Positions 35,662-45,750 of a DNA stretch of 64,000 nt are shown in pieces. The notes beneath the pieces were generated by a model. That model had not been told where the DNA came from and made no database searches. It was given only the letters and a program-made list of their open reading frames with translations. This DNA comes from Candidatus Saccharimonadales bacterium (GTDB lineage: Bacteria; Patescibacteriota; Saccharimonadia; Saccharimonadales; UBA4665), in contig DASVRW010000002.1 in assembly GCA_036388415.1 (NCBI GenBank), positions 851,396 through 915,395 on the forward strand, in the 5' to 3' direction. The stretch's first letter is position 1. Each line of letters begins with the position of its first letter. The position numbers were made by a program, and so were the translations under genes.

Positions 35662-35669
35662 AGGCTAAT

Positions 35670-36344
35670 TTACTCTGGTTTTTTGGCAAGCAGCAGCGTC
35701 CACGGCAATGGCGTCTTAACGACCTGTACTGGACCGAAATGCTGCTCTACATACTTCTTAATGCCGTTAGTCGACCAATGGTTCAGGTGGCCAGGCGTAT
35801 TACCGAAGCGCTTCAAATATTTGCCGCGGGCCATATTGAGCGCGCACCACAGCGGTTCGCGCGGTACGCCGAGCACTATGAAGCCACCAGGCTTAGTAAT
35901 GCGCTGCAGCTCTGCGAGGCCCTTATCCGGAAAATCGAGGTGCTCAAGCACTTCCAGCAAAAACACCAGGTCGAAGGAGTTGTCAGCATGCTGCAGATCA
36001 TACACACTCTCTTCGGTGACGCGCATGCCGGGGTTGTTGGCCTGTGCCTTCGGAATCATATGCGCTACGTACTCTGACGCCTCAAGCGTAACCTGCGCCG
36101 GCAGCAAATCGTTCAGCCGTTTCGTCGAGAAGCCTTCGCCGCAGCCAATCTCGATCGCTGCCGCTGTGTCCCTCCGGCTAATAGCCGATATTTTGACAAG
36201 CTGCGCAACATTATTAAAATAGCCGTCAAGCAACCGCCGGCCAATCTTGCCCTGCCCTTCTTCGGTGTACTTGTGCGCGAAGTCTTCGACTTCTGGTGTC
36301 GCTTTTAGTTGCTGCGGGGTTTTTGTCGGTGTACTGGCTGCCAT
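35670..36344 (-). CDS. Class I SAM-dependent methyltransferase
   Basis: 224 aa. Rossmann motif I AAAIEIGCGEGFSTK (~60-74), post-I VTLEASEY, motif II region NSFDLVFLLEVLEHLDFP (~122-139) and GGFIVLGVPREPLW (~152). It resembles UbiE/COQ5-like small-molecule or sugar methyltransferases. Lying inside the glycan locus, it may methylate a sugar or the lipid carrier end, but that rests on location only. It is convergent with the GtrA gene. Confidence 0.85.
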   Translation of the reverse strand: MAASTPTKTPQQLKATPEVEDFAHKYTEEGQGKIGRRLLDGYFNNVAQLVKISAISRRDTAAAIEIGCGEGFSTKRLNDLLPAQVTLEASEYVAHMIPKAQANNPGMRVTEESVYDLQHADNSFDLVFLLEVLEHLDFPDKGLAELQRITKPGGFIVLGVPREPLWCALNMARGKYLKRFGNTPGHLNHWSTNGIKKYVEQHFGPVQVVKTPLPWTLLLAKKPE

Positions 36345-36424
36345 TACCTATTCCTGTGAGTGTTATATCATTCCTGTGCAATAATCGTGGTCGAAACTAC
36401 GATTTATGGCGCATTTTGAATGGT

Positions 36425-37282
36425 CTACGCGTTTGTGTCTAGAGATTTTAACTGTTTTACCAGTTCATTATACGACTTCAGGTCATTAACTGCGATCCAT
36501 TTACCAGCTTTTAATCCAGCAGACCACAACATCTGCTCTTTGGCCAGCAATGGGAATAAGACTTGTTCAAAATCACTTTTTTCAGTCAGGCTGAACAATT
36601 CGCTGAAACGAGGTAGGATCTTCGCGGAGAATACAGTGATGCCAACATGCGCCGGTATCGGTATGAACGGATACATCTGCGTATCGACGACGGCGTTGTC
36701 GACGACCATCATGCCAGTGGCAGCGTAGTGCTGACCCAAGCCAAGCACGGCGGTGGCCAACATGCCGCGTGTTTCGGCTTCGATATGCGCTTCACCGATA
36801 AACCGGGCATAGTTCCCGGGAAAGTTCAAAATGACGTCATCTGGATTGACGACGATCAGATTACTATCTGTCGGAATAGATCCATTTTCGATCGCGTTTC
36901 GGATCGCTCCGCCTTTGCCGGCCGAAGGTTCGGGATCCTGACTATACACAATTTCGACGCCAAGTGCAGAGCCGTCACCGAGCCGATCCTCGACAGTATG
37001 GGCATTATGGTACACCAAGGCGACAAACTTTTTGATACCGGCGTCCCGATATTCACGGATCGCCATTTCTATCATCGTGTCGTCGTTCGGCAAGACATGG
37101 GCATTTTTTTGCACCTTTTGACCGCCGAGTACCGCCGCATAGCGACTGCTTTCGCCGCCCGCCATTAAAGCAACAACGGTATTTGCTGCAAATTCGCTCC
37201 ACTGCTCGTCCGAGACGTGTGGAGCTTCATGAAAACTGGCCGTCCGCTGTGCCAAATTATCCAGTTCCTGCTGTAGATTCAT
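36425..37282 (-). CDS. Sugar-1-phosphate nucleotidyltransferase-like protein
   Basis: 285 aa. The NTP-transferase fold is visible: TVVALMAGGESSRYA (~31-45), VVNPDDVILNFPGNY (~140; PDD in place of the usual D-x-D), SAGKGGAIRNAI (~115), GMMVVDNAV and a late FEQVLFPLL. The first motif departs from the standard GGxGTRL..P.TK pattern. It reads GGESSRYAAVLGGQKVQK, so it is a divergent member, perhaps UDP-sugar pyrophosphorylase-like. It sits between glycan genes and divergent from the phosphohexomutase, which would supply its hexose-1-phosphate. Confidence 0.75.
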   Translation of the reverse strand: MNLQQELDNLAQRTASFHEAPHVSDEQWSEFAANTVVALMAGGESSRYAAVLGGQKVQKNAHVLPNDDTMIEMAIREYRDAGIKKFVALVYHNAHTVEDRLGDGSALGVEIVYSQDPEPSAGKGGAIRNAIENGSIPTDSNLIVVNPDDVILNFPGNYARFIGEAHIEAETRGMLATAVLGLGQHYAATGMMVVDNAVVDTQMYPFIPIPAHVGITVFSAKILPRFSELFSLTEKSDFEQVLFPLLAKEQMLWSAGLKAGKWIAVNDLKSYNELVKQLKSLDTNA

Positions 37283-37482
37283 ACCCTTGTACTACCTCCG
37301 AAGTTTAATCACGGCTTGTTCTGCATCGTTACAAATAGTCGATTGCACCGTATGCGTGCAGCTCTATAACGGTGATGTCGTGCTGACTACCCTCATCAAT
37401 ACGTTTTATAATAGCAGAAAATAGCTGGAACTGCCGGTTACGGGTTATGATAGAGAATATGCTAACGTCTGGAGGTACTACT

Positions 37483-38889
37483 GTGAATGATAATGGAAAC
37501 GACAATAATAATTCAATCAGCAGCATTTTTAAGGCCTACGACATTCGTGGCAAGGTCGGTAGTGAGCTCAACGCTGAAGTTGTCGGCAACATCGGCCAGG
37601 CATTCGCCAGCTGGCTGCCGGATGGTGCCGGAGGTACAGATGGCAGCAAAGGCACTATCGCCGTCGGCCGTGACATGCGGCCCGATTCAGCCGAGCTTGC
37701 CACCGCCCTTATCGAAGGTGTCCGGGCGCAAGGTTACGATGTCTACGATATCGGCCAGGTCACCAGTGATATGATCTATTTTGTTGTTGGAAACTTCCAG
37801 TTAGCTGGCGGCGCCATGATTACTGCTAGTCACAACCCTGGTGAATACAATGGCATCAAACTCTGCCGCGAAGAAGCCCGGCCTGTTGGCCAGGATACCG
37901 GCCTGTTTGATATACGCGACGCTGTCCTAGCCGCCGATTTTACGCCCGCTACTTACCAGGGCACCGTGGAAGACAAAGACGTTGTCGAAGCCTGGATCCA
38001 ACACACCTTGTCGTTCATCGAAGCCGACAAGCTAAAACCGCTTAGCATAGCCGTCGACGCCGGCAATGGTATGGCTGGCAAAATCTTCCCAGAGCTTGAG
38101 CCGTACGTACCATGGGACGTAACCGAAATGTACTTCGAGCTGGACGGAACTTTTCCAAACCATGAAGCCAATCCCCTCAATTTTGAAACGCTTACTGATA
38201 TGATCAAAGTCATTCAGGACAATCAGCTTGACGGCGGTATCGCTTTCGACGGCGACGGCGACCGAGCATTCCTGGTCGACGAAACCGGTACGGTTATACC
38301 GGGTAACGTCATGATCTCACTTATCAGTGAATACTTCCTCGGACGTTTCCCGAGTTCAGCTATTCTGTACGATGTCAGGGTTAGCAAAAGTGTCCGCGAG
38401 CTTATTGAAGCCAAAGGTGGCAAACCTATCCGTACCAAAGTTGGCCATTCGTTCATCAAACAAATTATGAGAGAAGAAAACGCACCGTTCGGCGGCGAAG
38501 TCTCCGGGCATTTCTACTTCCGCGACAACTTCTTTGCTGATTCGGGCTTGATCGCCGCAGTCATCAGCCTATACGTGGCCGGACTCCCCGCGTACGAGGG
38601 CAAGAAACTTTCTGAGATCCGTGAGATGTACACTAAATACCCAAGCATTCCTGAGACAAACTTTGTGGTCGAAGACAAAGCCAGCGCTCTGTCGCGCCTC
38701 GAAACCGCCTTTACCAACGCTCAGTTCGACCGTTTGGACGGGCTGACGGGGATTCTCGACAACGGCAGCTGGTTCAATGTCCGTGCTAGCAACACCGAGC
38801 CCGTGCTGCGCCTGAACGCCGAAGCAACGACACAGGAAGATTTGGATGCGCTCGTCGAAAAAGCTACAACGGTGATACAGGGGGCGTAA
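37483..38889 (+). CDS. manB: Phosphomannomutase/phosphoglucomutase
   Basis: 468 aa from GTG 37483. It interconverts hexose-6- and hexose-1-phosphates. Alpha-D-phosphohexomutase signatures: FKAYDIRGKVG at the start, active-site MITASHNPGEYNGIK (~115-129; phospho-Ser), metal loop AFDGDGDRAFL (~255), sugar loop GGEVSGHFYF (~335) and phosphate loop RASNTEPVLRL (~435). GTG is chosen because GGAGG lies 7 nt upstream; the in-frame ATG at 37447 lies inside a TATGAT -10-like element. It overlaps galE as TAATG. It feeds the nucleotide-sugar genes that follow. Confidence 0.92.
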   Translation: MNDNGNDNNNSISSIFKAYDIRGKVGSELNAEVVGNIGQAFASWLPDGAGGTDGSKGTIAVGRDMRPDSAELATALIEGVRAQGYDVYDIGQVTSDMIYFVVGNFQLAGGAMITASHNPGEYNGIKLCREEARPVGQDTGLFDIRDAVLAADFTPATYQGTVEDKDVVEAWIQHTLSFIEADKLKPLSIAVDAGNGMAGKIFPELEPYVPWDVTEMYFELDGTFPNHEANPLNFETLTDMIKVIQDNQLDGGIAFDGDGDRAFLVDETGTVIPGNVMISLISEYFLGRFPSSAILYDVRVSKSVRELIEAKGGKPIRTKVGHSFIKQIMREENAPFGGEVSGHFYFRDNFFADSGLIAAVISLYVAGLPAYEGKKLSEIREMYTKYPSIPETNFVVEDKASALSRLETAFTNAQFDRLDGLTGILDNGSWFNVRASNTEPVLRLNAEATTQEDLDALVEKATTVIQGA

Positions 38890-39908
38890 TGCACGTACTC
38901 GTTACCGGCGGCGCCGGTTATATTGGTAGTCATACAATTATAGAACTGTTAGCGAACGGCCACAGAGTCACGGTTGTCGACAGCCTGGTCAACAGTTCAA
39001 AAGCCTCGCTCGATCGAGTAGAAGATATAACAGGTCAGGCTATACCATTTACAGCACTTGACCTCTGTGACAAGCCCGCACTTGAAGCGGTATTTGCCAC
39101 CAACACATTTGATGCAGTCATTCATTTTGCCGGCCTTAAAGCAGTCGGTGAGTCAGTACAGAAACCGCTGTGGTACTACCGCAATAATATAGACTCAACC
39201 TTGGTGCTCTGCGAGGTTATGAGTGCGCATCATGTCAAAAAGCTGATTTTCAGCTCCTCAGCAACCGTCTACGGCGTGCCCGAGAGTTTGCCTCTTACCG
39301 AATCGAGCCGCACCGGCGTTGGCATCACCAACCCGTACGGACAGACCAAATATATGATTGAGCAAATTCTCCACGATCTGGCCGTTTCAGATCCGCAGTG
39401 GCAAATCAGCATACTCCGTTACTTCAATCCCATCGGTGCTCACGCCAGCGGCCAGATCGGCGAGGATCCGAACGGCATACCAAACAATCTCTTGCCCTAT
39501 GTATCGCAGGTGGCAGTTGGTAAACTTGCTGAGATCCAAATATTTGGCAATGACTACGAGACTTCGGACGGTACCGGCGTCCGTGACTACATTCATGTCG
39601 TCGACCTCGCCAAAGGGCACGTCGCCGCTCTCGAACACCTCCCTGTTCCTGGTGACGCAAATGCCTACAACCTCGGTACTGGAACCGGGGCGTCCGTGCT
39701 CGAGCTCATTCATGCCTTCGAAAAAGCCTGCGGCAAACAGTTGCCTTATAAAATAACTGGTCGCCGACCGGGTGATATAGCAAATTGTTATGCCGATGTA
39801 TCGCTAGCGGCCAATGACCTTGCCTGGAAGGCTGAAAAGTCTATTGAAGACGCCTGCCGGGATGCTTGGCATTGGCAATCACAGCATCCTAATGGCTATA
39901 AGTCGTGA
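38889..39908 (+). CDS. galE: UDP-glucose 4-epimerase
   Basis: 339 aa short-chain dehydrogenase. The NAD-binding VTGGAGYIGSH is at the N-terminus. VIHFAGLKAVGES (~78), SSSATVYG (~122), the catalytic NPYGQTKYMIEQ (~146; YxxxK) and GRRPGDIANCYAD (~293) follow. It interconverts UDP-glucose and UDP-galactose (and possibly GlcNAc/GalNAc). It overlaps the upstream mutase gene by one base, so translation is coupled and a shared hexose-1-phosphate to UDP-sugar route is likely. Confidence 0.93.
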   Translation: MHVLVTGGAGYIGSHTIIELLANGHRVTVVDSLVNSSKASLDRVEDITGQAIPFTALDLCDKPALEAVFATNTFDAVIHFAGLKAVGESVQKPLWYYRNNIDSTLVLCEVMSAHHVKKLIFSSSATVYGVPESLPLTESSRTGVGITNPYGQTKYMIEQILHDLAVSDPQWQISILRYFNPIGAHASGQIGEDPNGIPNNLLPYVSQVAVGKLAEIQIFGNDYETSDGTGVRDYIHVVDLAKGHVAALEHLPVPGDANAYNLGTGTGASVLELIHAFEKACGKQLPYKITGRRPGDIANCYADVSLAANDLAWKAEKSIEDACRDAWHWQSQHPNGYKS

Positions 39909-39962
39909 TCCACACTATATAATAAATGTTGTAGAAATATAGAATGTTGCTGATTTTACTAA

Positions 39963-41003
<1,041 letters not shown>

Positions 41004-41032
41004 ACCTACGGGGGCGGAGTAACGGTATACGT

Positions 41033-41584
41033 ATGACGGACACACTAACAGTACACGAGACAGCAATTCCCGGATTTTATACAGTCAATTTAGCCGTCCA
41101 CGGTGATAATCGTGGTTGGTTCAAGGAGAATTATCAGAAAGAAAAAATGGAAGCCTTAGGCCTTCCCTCATTTGACATAGTACAAAATAATTTTTCATTC
41201 AATGCTGAACTGGGCGTAACGCGAGGACTACATGCTGAACCATGGGAAAAGTTCGTATCGGTCGCCAACGGCCGAGTATTTGGCGCTTGGGTAGACCTGC
41301 GCAAAGGTCCCAGCTTCGGGCAAACGCTCAGTCTCGAGATTACTCCTGATGTAGCCGTCTTTGTGCCCCGCGGCGTCGCAAATGGCTATCAGACACTTGA
41401 ACCAAATGTAACGTATACATATCTTGTTAACGCTCACTGGTCAGCCAATGCGCAGTACACATTCGTCAACCTATTCGACCTAGCGCTTGAGATTAACTGG
41501 CCGATAGCCCGAGAGACGGCGATTATTTCTGACAAGGATACTGCCCATCCGATGCTAAAAGATGTAATACCGATGGAGGTGTAG
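41033..41584 (+). CDS. rfbC: dTDP-4-dehydrorhamnose 3,5-epimerase-like cupin (variant)
   Basis: 183 aa RmlC-type cupin. GDNRGWFKENYQ (~20), VTRGLHAEPWEKFVSV (~60) keeping the catalytic His and Lys positions, VDLRKGPSFGQ (~84) and the YTYLVNAHWS segment (~125). Two usual family stretches differ. The GFAHGF-like loop reads GVANGY, and the RGLHYQ..P..Q spacing is shortened to RGLHAEPWEK. Placement between rfbB and rfbD supports the epimerase step, though the altered motifs leave room for a related epimerase activity. GGCGGAG upstream of ATG gives a ribosome binding site. Confidence 0.8.
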   Translation: MTDTLTVHETAIPGFYTVNLAVHGDNRGWFKENYQKEKMEALGLPSFDIVQNNFSFNAELGVTRGLHAEPWEKFVSVANGRVFGAWVDLRKGPSFGQTLSLEITPDVAVFVPRGVANGYQTLEPNVTYTYLVNAHWSANAQYTFVNLFDLALEINWPIARETAIISDKDTAHPMLKDVIPMEV

Positions 41585-41586
41585 CT

Positions 41587-42465
41587 GTGGCTGTTTTAGA
41601 TCCGGTAAAATTTGTAATTATTGGCGCCAAGGGCCAACTAGGCACAGCGCTCAAAAAGAAATATCCTCAAGCGACAGCCGTTGATTCCGATGAGCTCGAT
41701 ATAACTAATGCGGACGAAGTAGCACGGTATGACTGGTCGAATGTATCTGTAATCCTCAATGCTGCCGCCTACACCAATGTTGATGGCGCCGAGACCTTAG
41801 GGGGCCGTGCTATTGCCTGGCGCGTCAATGCAGTCGGTGTTGCGAACCTCACGAAAGCCGCCATGACACACAATCTTACTCTCGTTCATGTCTCTTCGGA
41901 GTATGTTTTTGACGGGACGGTATCTCCTCACGGCGAAGATGAACCGCTGACACCACTTGGTGTCTATGCGCAGAGCAAAGCAGCCGGCGATGTCGCTGCA
42001 TTACTACACGACAAAACCTACATACTTCGCACCAGTTGGGTGATTGGTGACGGCCAAAATTTTGTCCGCACCATGATCGGGCTTGCCGGCAGAGATATTT
42101 CTCCTACCGTCGTTGGCGACCAGATAGGCCGATTGACGTTTACGTCAACACTGGTTGATGCAGTAGCACACCTACTAACTACGTTGCCGGCAAGCGGCAT
42201 ATACAATATCAGCAACGACGGTGATCCAGCTTCATGGGCAGACATCACCCGAGCAATCTTTAGTGAGCTCGACAGGAGCGATCTAACGGTTACTGACACC
42301 ACGACAGACGACTACTTCAAGACTAAACCAGAAGCAGCACCACGCCCACTGCAGAGCGTTATGGACCTCAGCAAGATCAAGGCATCTGGACTTGATCTAC
42401 GCAGTTGGCGAGATGATTTATCTAAATATGTAAAATACGAGGTTGAAAAGGAGAAAATTTCATGA
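41587..42465 (+). CDS. rfbD: dTDP-4-dehydrorhamnose reductase
   Basis: 292 aa SDR starting at GTG, 2 nt after the rfbC-like stop, with GGAGGTGTAG as ribosome binding site. [14 protein letters not shown] (~11), [14 protein letters not shown] (~57), [10 protein letters not shown] (~100), the catalytic YAQSKAAGD (~126) and LRTSWVIG (~142) fit RmlD. It reduces the 4-keto sugar to dTDP-L-rhamnose with NAD(P)H. It overlaps rfbA by 4 nt (ATGA). Confidence 0.92.
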   Translation: MAVLDPVKFVIIGAKGQLGTALKKKYPQATAVDSDELDITNADEVARYDWSNVSVILNAAAYTNVDGAETLGGRAIAWRVNAVGVANLTKAAMTHNLTLVHVSSEYVFDGTVSPHGEDEPLTPLGVYAQSKAAGDVAALLHDKTYILRTSWVIGDGQNFVRTMIGLAGRDISPTVVGDQIGRLTFTSTLVDAVAHLLTTLPASGIYNISNDGDPASWADITRAIFSELDRSDLTVTDTTTDDYFKTKPEAAPRPLQSVMDLSKIKASGLDLRSWRDDLSKYVKYEVEKEKIS

Positions 42466-43319
42466 AAGGTATTATATTAGCCGGAGGTTCCGGTACGCGT
42501 CTCTACCCGATTACAAAAGGTATATCCAAGCAGATCATGCCGATTTACGACAAACCGATGATCTATTATCCGCTGAGCACCCTTATGCAAGCCGGCATAC
42601 GCGAAATACTCATCATTACAACACCGCAGGATCAAGCGCAGTTTCAGCGCCTCCTCGGCGACGGCTCTGAACTTGGCATATCGCTGCAATACGCTGCCCA
42701 ACCTAGCCCCGACGGCCTTGCCCAAGCCTTCATCATCGGTGAAGAGTTTATAGGCGGTGACAAGGTTGCCCTCATTCTTGGAGATAATATATTCTACGGC
42801 GAAGCATTCGGCGACAGCCTTCAGGCCTGCAATGACCCTGACGGCGGCATCGTCTTTGCATATGAAGTTTCCGACCCTGAGCGCTACGGAGTCGTCGAAT
42901 TTGATGCCGACCGCAATGCCGTCTCTATAGAAGAAAAACCATCTCAGCCGAAATCCAACTTTGCCGTCGTCGGCTTGTATTTCTACAACAATGACGTTGT
43001 TGAAATTGCCAAGAATATTAAGCCTAGCAACCGCGGCGAACTGGAAATTACCACCATTAACGAAGAATATTTAAAGCGTGCCAAGCTCAGCGTCCAAACT
43101 ATGGACCGCGGCTCGGCCTGGCTCGATACCGGTACTTTCGAAAGTATGAACGACGCCAGTGAATATATTCGCGTCATTGAGAAACGAACTGGTATTAAAA
43201 TTGGGTGTATTGAGGAAATTGCGTACCGACAAGGGTTTATTACTAGAGAACAGTTGCACACAATTGCTGAGCCGCTCAAAAAGTCTGGGTATGGAGTATA
43301 CCTGCTCTCATTGGTGTGA
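42462..43319 (+). CDS. rfbA: Glucose-1-phosphate thymidylyltransferase
   Basis: 285 aa. [22 protein letters not shown] at the N-terminus, [26 protein letters not shown] (~107), [30 protein letters not shown] (~157) and the [10 protein letters not shown] loop (~220) are RmlA signatures. It makes dTDP-glucose from dTTP and glucose-1-phosphate and is usually feedback-inhibited by dTDP-rhamnose. Last gene of the rhamnose operon; GAAAAGGAG precedes the ATG. The genes beyond this point are more AT-rich. Confidence 0.95.
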   Translation: MKGIILAGGSGTRLYPITKGISKQIMPIYDKPMIYYPLSTLMQAGIREILIITTPQDQAQFQRLLGDGSELGISLQYAAQPSPDGLAQAFIIGEEFIGGDKVALILGDNIFYGEAFGDSLQACNDPDGGIVFAYEVSDPERYGVVEFDADRNAVSIEEKPSQPKSNFAVVGLYFYNNDVVEIAKNIKPSNRGELEITTINEEYLKRAKLSVQTMDRGSAWLDTGTFESMNDASEYIRVIEKRTGIKIGCIEEIAYRQGFITREQLHTIAEPLKKSGYGVYLLSLV

Positions 43320-43328
43320 TAACAAGGT

Positions 43329-44330
43329 CTACTCGGACCAAAAATCTGAGTTTGAAATCACGTTGAGCACATTCGTATTGTCAGCAGCACTGATGCCGAG
43401 CGTCGCGTTGGGATCTAAACTTAAAGTAGCCCGTCCATCAACGCTTAACATTCGAAATGTTAAGCGGACCACTTCACTATCTCCATTTTGAGGAGACGCA
43501 CTTGGAGTTCCCCTTGCTATCCTGATCAGTCCTGGGGTTCTCGTGTCAGTAGCAGCGATCTGAGAAAACAATGAAGTATTCTGTACGCTCACATATTGTA
43601 CTTTAGTCGGATCAAATTGGATTGAAGCTTGCGCAGTATTTATTTTATCGACAGTATTTGTACGGACTGAAACAGTAAATATGTCATTTGCCTTAATACT
43701 GGCCAGTCTTGGAGAAACATACAGCGAGTTAGCAGCAGGCGCTCCAACTGAATCCGGCACGTAATAAGCTATCCCTTCGTATCGATAGGTATTCAGCTGG
43801 GCGGCTAGAATTTCTTTCTCGCTGGCTGTCGTTGTATAGAAATGTATACCCTGGTTCAGGTTATACAGTCTGTAAACTGCAGTTAAACCGTCCCCACTAT
43901 TAGGCATGCCGTAATAGGCTATTCCCTCATTCCGGTAAGCGTTGGTTTGGGCGGCAACCGAATTATACTCATTAAAATTGACTGTGTAGAAATGATAACC
44001 TCTGACTTTATCGTATAGCCGATAAATAGGTGAACTTCCTGCCACTTGAGCCGTATGCGCATAATATGCAGTTCCTTCATATGAATATCCGGAATTAGTA
44101 CTGATAACGGTATTGCGTTCTGGCTTTGAGGAAGTGAAAAAGTGCCCTCCGGCAAGCCTATAAAATCTATAGATTGGAGTAACGCTCGTATTAGTCACTA
44201 CGCTCGGTATTGCTGCGGCATGGCTTTGAGAAAGTATATTTATTCCTACGGTAGCGAACCCAAGCGGTACTATTAGGAGCAGTAGACTCTTGACATTCAG
44301 GAACTTGAAACGCGATATAGTATAGTTCAT
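43329..44330 (-). CDS. Exported protein with three DUF5648-type repeats and a cohesin-like domain
   Basis: 333 aa from ATG 44330. A signal peptide (~1-37), then three repeats of about 45 residues around YRFYRLAGGHFFTSS ... YEGTAYY, YRLYDKVRGYHFYTV ... NEGIAYY and YRLYNLNQGIHFYTT ... YEGIAYY. A C-terminal beta-sandwich (~195-333) resembles cohesin domains: FTVSVRTNTVDKINTAQASI, then FDPTKVQYVSV. It is probably a surface adhesin or glycan-binding protein; no dockerin is seen nearby. The start is set by TATAGT ending 6 nt before this ATG; an ATG two codons upstream abuts the hexamer. It is convergent with rfbA. Confidence 0.8.
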   Translation of the reverse strand: MNYTISRFKFLNVKSLLLLIVPLGFATVGINILSQSHAAAIPSVVTNTSVTPIYRFYRLAGGHFFTSSKPERNTVISTNSGYSYEGTAYYAHTAQVAGSSPIYRLYDKVRGYHFYTVNFNEYNSVAAQTNAYRNEGIAYYGMPNSGDGLTAVYRLYNLNQGIHFYTTTASEKEILAAQLNTYRYEGIAYYVPDSVGAPAANSLYVSPRLASIKANDIFTVSVRTNTVDKINTAQASIQFDPTKVQYVSVQNTSLFSQIAATDTRTPGLIRIARGTPSASPQNGDSEVVRLTFRMLSVDGRATLSLDPNATLGISAADNTNVLNVISNSDFWSE

Positions 44331-44336
44331 GTTCAT

Positions 44337-44342
44337 ACTATA
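44337..44342 (-). promoter_or_regulatory. -10 element of the cohesin/DUF5648 gene (leaderless type)
   Basis: TATAGT on the minus strand, 6 nt before ATG 44330. Confidence 0.55.
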
Positions 44343-44406
44343 AGGCTTATGTTAAATTATTAAAAATATCTTACTGGTTTGCTATGCAGATTAGATTGTG
44401 GTTAGT

Positions 44407-45750
44407 TTAAATAATCTTCTTTATCATTTTTTTCGAATGAGTCTTCACCGCGATAACTTTACCTTTGATTTTGTAAGTAAAGCGGTTATGGGTAAGGCGA
44501 TGTATATTTTTGTATTTGATATTTAATTGATGGTTGTGCTGGAATAATGCCAGAGTGGGATCAAAAATATTGTCATTACGATATTCCGCACGGTGTTGTT
44601 GGAGGTATGCAACCGCGTCAAGAAGGACTTCATACCTATCGGAACTGAAGAATTTATCGAGCTGGATTTGTTTCGCCGCTGTTGCCATAGCTATTGATTC
44701 CTCAGCGTGTGATATTATCCAATCGAGCGTACTAGCGAGACTTTCGTGATCGCCTGAAGTGTAGACAAATCCCGTTCGCCTATCCTCAACTAATTCCAAA
44801 CCACCGCCCGTATTATTAGTAACGACAATCCGTCCAAAAAGTTGACCTTCAATTATTGTACGACCGAACGGCTCGTAGGTGGCTGTGCTTAAGATAGCAT
44901 TGTATTCGTTCATCCGTACATATGCCTCTGAAGTGAATCCTTTGATCTTAACTTGATCACTTATACCATTATCGCGGATATACTTCCTAAGCTGCTTTGT
45001 ATAGCGAGCATCCGCTTCTGTATCACCGTACAAATCTAAAGTAATGAATTTTTTACCTTGATCGCTTAGTATCTTAATAGCCTGTACTGCCTCTAGTTGA
45101 TTTTTTCGGGGCGAAAGTGCTCCGAAGATTGCAATCGAAATATTTTTTTTAATTTCATTCTTTTTATATAACTGACGTATTTTCTCTGCATCGAGCGGAG
45201 GTAACGGATATAATATCTTTTCTGCTAATTTAGGTGAAGCAAAGCTGCTGTCGAATTCATTTTTAACGAACAGCGAGTTGAATATGATGTAATCAGAATT
45301 ATCATTGAGGATTTGACCATATCGTTTATAGTCGGGCACCATTCGTAATGATGGATCTTTTTCATTTAAAATTTCATGCACGAGAACTATATTCGGGATG
45401 CCGAATGCCCTTCCAGCATACATACCCCATGGTATGACCGTAGTGTTGGAAATGATCACATCTGGCTTATATTTTTCTACTTCTTGAAATATTCTTACTA
45501 AAGAATTTCCAGTACTCGCTAGTATGCGATGCGGGTGAACTTTTCTATGAGGTTTAGTGGCCCATCCATATCCAACTACGATACTAGGAATGTTCTTCTT
45601 GGCTAGATTTTCTGTCATCGGACCTTTATAAGGAACCATTACCGTACATTTATATCCATTGCGGATTAAGACATCGACGTATTCAAGTAAGCATTGTTCT
45701 GCTCCGCCAGTTACCGCGCCAGTATGTGACAAAAATAGGATTTTTTTCAT
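44407..45750 (-). CDS. GT4-family glycosyltransferase
   Basis: 447 aa. GT-B fold: FLSHTGAVTGGAEQCLLEYVDVL (~5-27), DVIISNTTVIPWGMYAGR (~95), IFGALSPRKNQLEAVQAI (~208) and STATYEPFGRTIIEGQLFG (~290; E-x7-E donor motif), then a Lys/His-rich C-terminal tail that could bind the membrane. Probably adds a sugar to the lipid-linked glycan. It overlaps the upstream RgpF-GT2 gene by 4 nt. It is notably AT-rich, with AAA, ATT and AAT favoured, unlike genes left of 43 kb. Confidence 0.88.
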   Translation of the reverse strand: MKKILFLSHTGAVTGGAEQCLLEYVDVLIRNGYKCTVMVPYKGPMTENLAKKNIPSIVVGYGWATKPHRKVHPHRILASTGNSLVRIFQEVEKYKPDVIISNTTVIPWGMYAGRAFGIPNIVLVHEILNEKDPSLRMVPDYKRYGQILNDNSDYIIFNSLFVKNEFDSSFASPKLAEKILYPLPPLDAEKIRQLYKKNEIKKNISIAIFGALSPRKNQLEAVQAIKILSDQGKKFITLDLYGDTEADARYTKQLRKYIRDNGISDQVKIKGFTSEAYVRMNEYNAILSTATYEPFGRTIIEGQLFGRIVVTNNTGGGLELVEDRRTGFVYTSGDHESLASTLDWIISHAEESIAMATAAKQIQLDKFFSSDRYEVLLDAVAYLQQHRAEYRNDNIFDPTLALFQHNHQLNIKYKNIHRLTHNRFTYKIKGKVIAVKTHSKKMIKKII

